Source of the DNA: Epsilonproteobacteria bacterium UBA4036 | GTDB lineage: Bacteria; Campylobacterota; Campylobacteria; Campylobacterales; Arcobacteraceae | Assembly: GCA_002382325.1 (NCBI GenBank) | Contig: DGAG01000003.1 | Coordinates: 1-64,000, forward strand | DNA length: 64,000 nucleotides | Reading direction: 5' to 3' | Shown here: positions 57,571 to 64,000 of the stretch, piece by piece | How positions within the stretch are numbered: the stretch's first letter is position 1 | How the letters are laid out: each line of letters starts with the position of its first letter | Position numbers and translations under genes: made by a program | The notes under the pieces: generated by a model | Seen by the model: only the letters and a program-made list of their open reading frames with translations | Told to the model about the DNA's origin: nothing | The model's database searches: none

Positions 57571-58902
57571 ATGAAATATTATGTTTTAAAAGCACTTGTA
57601 GAGTATCTACAAACAAATTGTACCCATATAAAATTGATTAAGCGAGTTGATAATAATACGATTATAATGGAGTTTAATGATAAAAATAGAATCTATTTTG
57701 ATATGTCAAAATCCAATTCTTTGGTTTATAAAAAAGAGCAGCTAAGTCATGCTAAAAGAGAGTATAATGCTCCTTTTGATGTGGTATTAAACAAACGATT
57801 TAATAATGGTAAGATTAAAAAAATTGAACTTTTAAATGATGATAAAATCATTCTTTTTGAAGCAGTAAGTCCTTCTTCTTATAAGCAACTTACAACCAAA
57901 TTGCATTTGGAATTTACAGGAAAATATACCAATATCATAATTGTTGATGAAGAAGATGTTGTTTTAGAAGCATTACGGCATATAGATGAACAATCTTCAA
58001 GTCGAGCAGTAAAAGTAGGACATCTGCTTAAAAGTGTTCCCAAAGCCAATTTCATACCCATTATTAAAAACATTGAATTTCTTGAAACACTGTTATATGA
58101 AAATTACATACAAAAAGAACACCATGAACTTGAACAGGCCAAAAAGCAAAAAATCACTGCTGTAAAAAAACAAATATCAAAACTGCGTAAGTTATTGGAT
58201 TCTTTACAAAGCAAAGAACTTCTTGAAAAAGAGTCGAATGAGTTGTATGAAAAAGCCAATTTGATTTTAAGTAACATCTATTTGATAAAGCCATACGATA
58301 AAAAAATTTCTCTGGTAAATTTTGAAGGTAAAACGGTTGAAATCGAATTGGATTTAAACTATCCAACGGCGTCAAGTTTTGCCAATCATTTATTTACAAA
58401 AGCCAAAAAAGCGAAACAAAAAGCGAAGTTTATGTATATTGAAAAGAATAACTTAGAAGAAAAATTGGAGTTTTTAAACAAAATGGTGCATCACATTCAA
58501 ATGGCATCAAGTATTGATGAAATTGAGTTTTTACTCCCCAAAAAAGAGAAAAATCAAACCCGAACAAAAAAACAAGAGAATTATGAGAGTTTCTTTTTCA
58601 AAGGGTTCAAAATTTTGCTGGGCAAAAATGAACGAGAAAATATTTATTTGTTGCAAAACAGTAAAGCCAGTGATTTTTGGTTTCATTTAAAAGAGAGACC
58701 CTCTTGTCATGTCATTGTACAAAACAGTAAAAAAACACTTCCCGATGAGGTTATAGAAAAAGCTGCACAACTGTGTGCAAGTTTTTCCGTTGATTTTGCA
58801 GGAAACTATTTGGTGGATTATACCCAAAGAAGAAATGTAAAAATCCAACACGGCGCGAATGTTTTGTACAATCCCTACGAAACGATTACCATAAAAATAT
58901 AA
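57571..58902 (+). CDS. NFACT-family protein (RqcH-like)
   Basis: 443-residue homologue of RqcH/Rqc2/FbpA, which marks stalled nascent chains on 50S subunits. NFACT-N region 1-170 includes HLEFTGKYTNIIIVDEE. A coiled coil lies at about 180-310. The NFACT-R domain (about 340-443) has FKILLGKNERENIYLLQN, the DFWFHLKERPSCHVIV strand and the DYTQRRNVKI strand. Shorter than B. subtilis RqcH (about 570). The DR pair important for tRNA binding in that protein aligns by eye with D91-K92 here. No signal peptide, so the 'fibronectin-binding' label is misleading. Confidence 0.82.
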   Translation: MKYYVLKALVEYLQTNCTHIKLIKRVDNNTIIMEFNDKNRIYFDMSKSNSLVYKKEQLSHAKREYNAPFDVVLNKRFNNGKIKKIELLNDDKIILFEAVSPSSYKQLTTKLHLEFTGKYTNIIIVDEEDVVLEALRHIDEQSSSRAVKVGHLLKSVPKANFIPIIKNIEFLETLLYENYIQKEHHELEQAKKQKITAVKKQISKLRKLLDSLQSKELLEKESNELYEKANLILSNIYLIKPYDKKISLVNFEGKTVEIELDLNYPTASSFANHLFTKAKKAKQKAKFMYIEKNNLEEKLEFLNKMVHHIQMASSIDEIEFLLPKKEKNQTRTKKQENYESFFFKGFKILLGKNERENIYLLQNSKASDFWFHLKERPSCHVIVQNSKKTLPDEVIEKAAQLCASFSVDFAGNYLVDYTQRRNVKIQHGANVLYNPYETITIKI

Positions 58903-58906
58903 AAAT

Positions 58907-58952
58907 AACAATTAAATAATAATAAGATAAAAGATGACATTATTTAATTGTT
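58907..58952. terminator. AT-rich hairpin after NFACT gene
   Basis: Perfect 14-bp arms AACAATTAAATAAT (58907-58920) and ATTATTTAATTGTT (58939-58952), 18-nt loop, starting 4 bp past the stop codon. Low GC makes it a weak terminator; it could also be an operator for the lipoprotein gene 52 bp downstream. Confidence 0.45.
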
Positions 58953-59004
58953 TTATAAACAAGGCATTGCTAAAATCATAGCATTGTATAAAAGGAGGAA
59001 TTGA

Positions 59005-59970
59005 ATGAAAAAAGTATTAAGCTTAACGACATTACTTATTATGGTAATGTTACTAGCAACAGGGTGTGGACGAGGTGCTGCTGTTCAGAATATTGATAAC
59101 AGTGGATATATTGAAGGGAAAAAAGTCAGTTTAACTAAAGTTGAAAATGCCATTAAAAAAGGGGCAATGCAACGAGGATGGATGGTTAAAAAGATTAAGA
59201 GTGGTTTATTAGAAGCGCAAAACAATGTTCGTGGACGACATTTAGTTGTAGTTGAAATAGAATACAGCACAACAGGGTACAAAATCAAGTATAAAGACAG
59301 CGAAAATATGAAATATGATGCGCAATCTAACACTATTCATCCCAATTATAATAAATGGATAGCCAATTTAGAAAGAGATATTAATTATAACTTGTCTTTA
59401 ATTGGTATTGAAGGAAATATGAGTTCAAAAGAGATAACAACTATCCAACCAACGGCGGCAACAGCTGCACCGTTGGATAAAAGTGAATATACAGAAGCTT
59501 CAAGTAATGTGGATACTCAAGGGAAAACGATTTATATTAAAAGTGTGATTCCTTATGCAAAAAATAATCGTATTGCAGAAAATATTAAATCAGAGTGCCA
59601 TATTAATCAGCAACTTGCAGAGTTTATTCGACAGTATGCACAAGAAAGAGGGCTAACAGTAAAATATAAAGATAACATTGAACCTAATGATTTATATTTA
59701 AATGTTCAAATTGATGATGCCATTAGTCAAGGCGGAGCCTTTAGAGGACACAATAAATTTACAGCTATTTCAGGAACACTGGTCCAAGGTAAAAAAAGTT
59801 TTGGATCTTTTCAAGCAGCACGAGTCTCTGGTGGAGGAATGTGGGGCGGATATAAAGGTTCTTGTTCTGTACTAGGAAGAACAGTGGATACTTTAGGAAA
59901 AGATGTCGCTACTTGGTTGTATAGCCCAATAAATGGTGCAAAATTAGGAGATGCAGGATATCTTCGATAA
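59005..59970 (+). CDS. Lipoprotein of unknown function
   Basis: 321-residue lipoprotein (lipobox LATGC near residues 17-21) with a strong AAAGGAGG ribosome-binding site. Two parts are visible: a domain at 30-140 (VENAIKKGAMQRGWMVKKI, YSTTGYKIKYKDS) that reads like a small beta/alpha unit, and a second at about 170-320 rich in Gly and Tyr at its end (RVSGGGMWGGYKGSCSVLG). Not recognised. It precedes the darA-like operon on the same strand by 54 bp, so it might be involved, but this is not established. Confidence 0.7.
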   Translation: MKKVLSLTTLLIMVMLLATGCGRGAAVQNIDNSGYIEGKKVSLTKVENAIKKGAMQRGWMVKKIKSGLLEAQNNVRGRHLVVVEIEYSTTGYKIKYKDSENMKYDAQSNTIHPNYNKWIANLERDINYNLSLIGIEGNMSSKEITTIQPTAATAAPLDKSEYTEASSNVDTQGKTIYIKSVIPYAKNNRIAENIKSECHINQQLAEFIRQYAQERGLTVKYKDNIEPNDLYLNVQIDDAISQGGAFRGHNKFTAISGTLVQGKKSFGSFQAARVSGGGMWGGYKGSCSVLGRTVDTLGKDVATWLYSPINGAKLGDAGYLR

Positions 59971-60024
59971 AATTAAATGTTAATTTGATATAATATAATA
60001 TTTTATAATGAAACGGAACTAAAG

Positions 60025-60978
60025 TTGAATAAAAAAGTATTAGTTATATCTTACTCTCAAAGTGGGCAACTCAACGAGTTGTGTCACAATATTGTAATAC
60101 CTTTGCAAGAAAGTAATGATGTTGATGTTACCATTAAACAAATTACTCCTCTCAAACCGTATCCATTTCCTTGGGATTTTATCACGTTTATGGATTGTTT
60201 CCCTGAGTCCGTCTATTTAGACCCACCTTTGATTGAAACATTAGAGGACAATGAAGAGTATGATTTGGTTATTTTATGTTATCAAGTTTGGTTTCTATCG
60301 CCTTCTTTACCCATTACCGCTTTTTTAAAAAGTGAGTATGCTCAAAAGAAATTAAAAAATAAACCCGTTATTACCGTAATTGGGTGTCGGAATATGTGGA
60401 TTATGGCACAAGAAAAAGTTAAACAATTGTTACTTGAAATAGAAGCAAAACTTATTGATAATATTGTATTAATTGACCAAGGAAACTCTTTAGCCACTTT
60501 TGTAACAACACCTCGATGGATGTTGACGGGGAAACGTGATTCTTTATGGGGAATTTTCCCAGAAGCAGGAATCGCACAAAAAGAGTTAGACAATGCAAAC
60601 CGTTTTGGAAAAGCAATTTTAAAAGGTTTGCAAGAAAATAAAGAAAAAGAATTTAAGCCTCTTTGCCAAGGGTTAAAAGCAGTTAATGTCGATGTTACTT
60701 TGATTAAAAGTGAACAAATTGCAACAAAAAGTTTTATGATTTGGGGTAAACTCATTCGAAAGATTGGAAAGCAAGGAAGTAAAAAAAGACGACCAGTTGT
60801 TATGCTTTATGTACTGTTTTTATTATTGATTATTTTGACTATTGTGCCATTAAATATGCTCATACAAACGATTTTAAGAAAAATTAATAAAGATAAAATA
60901 ATGAAACAAAAAGAATTTTATGAATTGCCTTCAGGCAGTGGAATACAAAGATTGAAGGAATATACATCAGATGAATAA
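60025..60978 (+). CDS. DarA-like dialkylresorcinol biosynthesis protein
   Basis: 317 residues. The flavodoxin-like start KVLVISYSQSGQLNEL, the PYPFPWDFITFMDCFPES segment (about 47-64) and YDLVILCYQVWFLSPSLP match proteins annotated as dialkylresorcinol condensing enzyme DarA. A membrane helix is at about 262-284, so the protein is probably inner-membrane bound. In dialkylresorcinol clusters it works with DarB; its exact step is described unevenly in the literature. Its end overlaps the darB-like start by 8 bp. Confidence 0.78.
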   Translation: MNKKVLVISYSQSGQLNELCHNIVIPLQESNDVDVTIKQITPLKPYPFPWDFITFMDCFPESVYLDPPLIETLEDNEEYDLVILCYQVWFLSPSLPITAFLKSEYAQKKLKNKPVITVIGCRNMWIMAQEKVKQLLLEIEAKLIDNIVLIDQGNSLATFVTTPRWMLTGKRDSLWGIFPEAGIAQKELDNANRFGKAILKGLQENKEKEFKPLCQGLKAVNVDVTLIKSEQIATKSFMIWGKLIRKIGKQGSKKRRPVVMLYVLFLLLIILTIVPLNMLIQTILRKINKDKIMKQKEFYELPSGSGIQRLKEYTSDE

Positions 60979-62110
60979 AGTGTTTATCAATAACATACAA
61001 AAATTTATGCCCAATGAACCCGTTTGTAATAATGAAATGGAAGAGTATTTAGGTTATATTGGTGGAAAAAAATCAAAAGCAAAAAATATAGTTCTAAGAA
61101 GTAATGGGATTAAAAGACGATTTTATGTTATGGAAAAAGGAACACAAAAACCACTTTTTTCAAATGCTCAACTTACCGCAAACGCAATTAAACTACTTGA
61201 AAATGAGAATTTTTCATTAAAAGATTTACAGACGTTATCATGTGGAACAACCACGCCTGACCAGTTAATGCCAAATCATACCTTAATGGTGCAAGGTGAA
61301 TTAGGCATTTCTGGTATTGAAACATTAAGTGCATCAGGTATTTGTTTAAGTGGAATCAATGCGTTAAAATATATCTATTATGGAATTAAAGCGGGTGAAT
61401 TACACAATGGAATCTCGACAGGTTCTGAAGTTTCATCAATGGTATTAAGTGCACGAAATTTTAAAGAAGAATCCAACCATAAAGAGTTGGAAAAACATCC
61501 AGGAATTGAATTTGAAAAAGACTTCTTACGTTGGATGCTTTCAGACGGTGCTGGGGCAATGTTGATTCAAGATAGACCCAATAAAAACGGACTCTCTTTA
61601 GAAATCAAATGGATAGATATTTTATCCTATGCAGGTGAAATGCCAATTTGTATGTACAGTGGTTGTGAAGTCGATGAAAATGATGTAGCAACGTCTTGGA
61701 GAGCCTATGAACAACAAGAAGTGATGCAAAAATCACTTTTAGGCGTTAAACAAAATGTGAAGTTACTCAATGAAAACATCATTGAATATACTGTTACCAA
61801 GCCCATGTTAAGTATTAAAGAAAAAAGAGATTTAAAAGAAGAGTCTATAAACTATTTTCTTCCACATTACTCTTCTACTTTTTTTAGAGACAAAGTTTAT
61901 GAAGGTATGAAAAAAGCAGGTTTGGAAATCCCGTTTGAGAAATGGTTTACAAACTTAGTAGAATTTGGAAATACAGGAAGTGCTTCGATGTATATTATGC
62001 TTGAAGAATTGTTCAACAGTGGAAAACTCAAACGTGGAGATACTCTTTTATGTTATATTCCTGAAAGTGGTCGATTTTCAACAGCCTTTATGTATTTAGA
62101 AGTGGTGTGA
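60971..62110 (+). CDS. DarB-like 3-oxoacyl-ACP synthase III
   Basis: 379-residue KAS III-fold ketosynthase. The catalytic triad is C125 in SASGICLSG, H299 in FLPHYSS and N334 in EFGNTGSAS. The N-terminal ILRNNGIK-like segment here reads IVLRSNGIKRRFY, typical of the DarB group rather than housekeeping FabH. DarB joins two fatty-acid-derived chains head to head to form the resorcinol ring. Overlaps both neighbours (8 bp with the darA-like gene, TGATG with the next). Confidence 0.85.
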   Translation: MNKVFINNIQKFMPNEPVCNNEMEEYLGYIGGKKSKAKNIVLRSNGIKRRFYVMEKGTQKPLFSNAQLTANAIKLLENENFSLKDLQTLSCGTTTPDQLMPNHTLMVQGELGISGIETLSASGICLSGINALKYIYYGIKAGELHNGISTGSEVSSMVLSARNFKEESNHKELEKHPGIEFEKDFLRWMLSDGAGAMLIQDRPNKNGLSLEIKWIDILSYAGEMPICMYSGCEVDENDVATSWRAYEQQEVMQKSLLGVKQNVKLLNENIIEYTVTKPMLSIKEKRDLKEESINYFLPHYSSTFFRDKVYEGMKKAGLEIPFEKWFTNLVEFGNTGSASMYIMLEELFNSGKLKRGDTLLCYIPESGRFSTAFMYLEVV

Positions 62111-62505
62111 TGGAAAAAATCGAAATACCTCAAGAAGAGAATAAAATTCTTGAAGGTCAACGTAAAGTGATGTATGTCACAGACAGCCAAGGTCATTTTG
62201 AACGTCAAAAATATGGAAGCAGTATCGAAGAGTTTGCTACTCAAACAGCGGTTGAAGAGTTTGAGCAGTTGTGCAGTGAAAGTTTGGAAAATATTCAACG
62301 AGGGATTAGTTCACCTATTGAGTATTTTATGTATAAAAATCGCATGGATTTACCAACACTTTCAAGTGTCATAGGAATGTTCTCTTTTCGTGTAAAACGT
62401 CATTTAAAAATGAAGCATTTTAAAAATTTAAATGACAAAATTTTACAACGTTATTGTGAAGTTTTTGATATAACACTGGATGAATTAAAGGATTTTAGAA
62501 AATGA
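62110..62505 (+). CDS. Small conserved protein of the darAB-type operon
   Basis: 131 residues. N-terminal part with QRKVMYVTDSQGHFERQKYGSS reads like a beta hairpin; the C-terminal part (SPIEYFMYKNRMDLPTLSSV, then FRVKRHLKMKHFKNLNDKILQRYCEVFDITLDELK with a break here) resembles a helix-turn-helix with a KRHL core. Similar small proteins occur beside DarAB in Bacteroidetes as I recall them. Function unknown; possibly regulator or assembly factor. ATG at 62110 overlaps the darB-like stop; it overlaps the next gene by 4 bp. Confidence 0.7.
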   Translation: MEKIEIPQEENKILEGQRKVMYVTDSQGHFERQKYGSSIEEFATQTAVEEFEQLCSESLENIQRGISSPIEYFMYKNRMDLPTLSSVIGMFSFRVKRHLKMKHFKNLNDKILQRYCEVFDITLDELKDFRK

Positions 62506-63494
62506 GTAGAACATTTGAACATGCCCAATTTGCACATTGCGAAAGTGGGGTTGTCTCTACACTTTTAAGCAGTTATGGGCTTAAAATTAGTGAACCAATG
62601 GCATTTGGGATTACCAGTTCTTTATCTTTTGTCTATTTTCCTATTATCAAAATCAGCAATATGCCTTTAATTGCTTACCGAAATTTACCCAAAAATATCA
62701 TCAACAATATTTCTAAAGTTTTAGGAATTGAGATGGTTAAAAAACAGTATAAAAACCCTGTGGATGCCAATAATGATTTGACAAAATTTGTACAAAATAA
62801 TCAGCTTGTCGGATTGCAAACGTCTGTTTTTTACTTGCCTTATTTCCCCAAAGATATGCGTTTTCACTTTAATGCACACAATCTTTTGGTTGTAGGGAAA
62901 GAAAACAGTAACTATACCATTTCAGACCCTGTTTTTGAAACCATTATGACGTGTGATGAGAAAGAGTTAACCAAAGCTCGTTTTGCACGAGGAATTTTTG
63001 CTCCCAAAGGATTTTTATATTATCCCAAACATATTCCAAAAGATATTGATTTAAGTCGAAGTATTAAAAAAGCCATTGTTAAAAATGCTAAAGCCCTGTT
63101 AACACCATTTCCTTATGCCGGTGTAAAAGGTATGAGAAAATTGGCTTCAAAGATTTCTGCGCTTAAAGTGGATAACAACGAACGATATATTAAAAACTTT
63201 TTAACACATATTGTAAGAATGCAAGAAGAAATTGGAACAGGGGGCGGTGGATTTCGTTTTTTATATGCTGCATTTTTACAAGAAGCCAAAGCCTATCATT
63301 TGGATGAAAATATTTTAGAAGAAGCGTCTAATTTATTTGTTAAATCAGGGAATGCTTTAAGAGAATTTGCATTATTGTGTGTAGAATCGAGTAAAAAATT
63401 GGAACGATTTAATCCTGAAAATATTGCCAATAAATTAATCGAAGCTTCACAATATGAAGAAAAAGCAGCGTTATTACTTAAAAAAATAGTATAA
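62502..63494 (+). CDS. BtrH-type acyltransferase/peptidase-like protein (BtrH_N + DUF4872)
   Basis: 330 residues. The start FEHAQFAHCESGVVSTLLSSYG carries C13, the cysteine position of BtrH_N domains, which in butirosin synthesis transfer an acyl chain from an acyl carrier protein. A C-terminal region with GTGGGGFRFLYAAFLQEAK (about 246-264) matches the DUF4872 part found with BtrH_N. With DarAB, it probably moves or trims an acyl group. Last gene of the operon; no acyl carrier protein gene is adjacent. Confidence 0.78.
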   Translation: MSRTFEHAQFAHCESGVVSTLLSSYGLKISEPMAFGITSSLSFVYFPIIKISNMPLIAYRNLPKNIINNISKVLGIEMVKKQYKNPVDANNDLTKFVQNNQLVGLQTSVFYLPYFPKDMRFHFNAHNLLVVGKENSNYTISDPVFETIMTCDEKELTKARFARGIFAPKGFLYYPKHIPKDIDLSRSIKKAIVKNAKALLTPFPYAGVKGMRKLASKISALKVDNNERYIKNFLTHIVRMQEEIGTGGGGFRFLYAAFLQEAKAYHLDENILEEASNLFVKSGNALREFALLCVESSKKLERFNPENIANKLIEASQYEEKAALLLKKIV

Positions 63495-63508
63495 ACTGCT
63501 TTTAGTCA

Positions 63509-64000
63509 TCAAATAACGGTTAACTCAATCACCATAAACTTGCCATGATTCTCTTTTGCAATATGAAGCGCTTCACCTTTGTGATTGAGTAACTCCATAA
63601 AATGAACGGCACCATCACAACCAAAAAATTCCTCTGTATGTATGAGAGTATTTGAACCTAATTTTAGTTCTTCTTTGAGATTATCATCGATTGTGGCAAA
63701 TTGGTTTAAAGAGATATATTTTTCACTCAAAGAAATATCTTTTTTTATCTCATTAACATTGGAATACTCTTTAATACTTTCGATTTGAGCAATAGCTCCT
63801 GCAGAACTGGAGTTTCCATAAAACCAAAAACTTCCATCTTTACTGGGTTTATTTAAAACATTAGCAGTATATTTTTTGTAATTTTCAATACCTTCTAAGG
63901 ATTCATCCACAGCACCAATGAGCGTCTCTTCGACCTCGTTTAATTGCAAATCAAAAAAAGCCAACTGCATGGCTTTTTCAAAAGAGAGATCTTGAGAGGT
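63509..64000 (-). CDS. Unrecognised protein, 5' end outside window
   Basis: The frame stays open from the stop at 63509-63511 to the window edge, so the gene is cut off; an internal ATG at 63970 is unlikely to be the true start because the frame continues with TSQDLSFEKAMQ. About 164 residues are visible, acidic, with EETLIGAVDESLEGIENYKKY and a C-terminal HTEEFFGCDGAVHFMELLN. No family recognised. It is convergent with the BtrH-type gene, only 14 bp apart, so it closes that operon. Confidence 0.6.
   Translation of the reverse strand, partial: TSQDLSFEKAMQLAFFDLQLNEVEETLIGAVDESLEGIENYKKYTANVLNKPSKDGSFWFYGNSSSAGAIAQIESIKEYSNVNEIKKDISLSEKYISLNQFATIDDNLKEELKLGSNTLIHTEEFFGCDGAVHFMELLNHKGEALHIAKENHGKFMVIELTVI

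Noticed and set aside
57571..58902. Fibronectin-binding adhesin
   Set aside because: No signal peptide or cell-wall feature; the domain order is that of NFACT ribosome-quality-control proteins.

Overview
The window is about 64 kb of AT-rich bacterial chromosome. It carries ordinary housekeeping and sensory genes and shows no sign of a plasmid, prophage, insertion sequence, CRISPR array, rRNA or tRNA. Gene content points to the Campylobacterota, most likely an Arcobacter-type free-living member. The clues are a ThrS without its TGS domain, histidine kinases with the HQWRQPLN phospho-acceptor motif, a coiled-coil plus beta-barrel outer-membrane protein of the DUF3373 type, a single-chain pyruvate:ferredoxin oxidoreductase, LuxS with MetH, and a sulfide:quinone oxidoreductase. 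The genus is an inference; no rRNA is present to settle it.

Layout. 0-9.4 kb is sensory: an AraC-Ogt DNA-repair fusion; a minus-strand operon of a receiver protein, a double-binding-protein histidine kinase and a receiver-PAS-EAL protein; and a divergent OmpR-type regulator with an amino-acid-type chemoreceptor. 9.4-18.6 kb is a run of minus-strand metabolic and envelope genes (PNPOx, PEBP, PhzF, aldo/keto reductase, HisIE, a prohibitin-like protein, IlvE, an LPP20/CsgG lipoprotein pair, an alpha/beta hydrolase). 18.7-27.7 kb holds a zinc importer (znuABC) behind two identical palindromes, then metH and, on the other strand, luxS with a MnmD methyltransferase. 27.8-34.9 kb holds nifJ, a phosphatase, a peptide-type binding protein and rplM-rpsI.

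34.9-44.3 kb is a complete phosphate regulon: pstS, a terminator, then pstC-pstA-pstB-phoU-psiE-like-response regulator-kinase. An EAL-CBS-GGDEF protein lies upstream of pstS. Matching 11-bp-period direct repeats lie in front of both pstS and the EAL-GGDEF gene, which suggests that phosphate limitation and cyclic-di-GMP turnover are linked. 44.4-54.9 kb is housekeeping: prfA, rpsT, glmM, lspA, leuC, mobA, a Tat-exported sulfide:quinone oxidoreductase with a small membrane partner, and rplT-rpmI-infC-thrS. 54.9-59 kb holds an outer-membrane protein, a cytochrome-like protein without a haem motif and an NFACT (RqcH-like) protein.

59-63.5 kb is the most unusual part. After a lipoprotein gene come four overlapping genes: a DarA-like protein, a DarB-like ketoacyl synthase III, a small conserved protein and a BtrH-type protein. 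They form a compact operon that looks like a dialkylresorcinol or related aromatic-lipid pathway, best known to me from Bacteroidetes. The window ends inside an unrecognised minus-strand gene.

Several starts were moved to downstream codons because of ribosome-binding sites and family lengths (notably thrS, infC, the sulfide:quinone oxidoreductase, both receiver genes near 6.4 kb, and the LPP20-like lipoprotein). All function calls come from reading the sequence; no database search was run.
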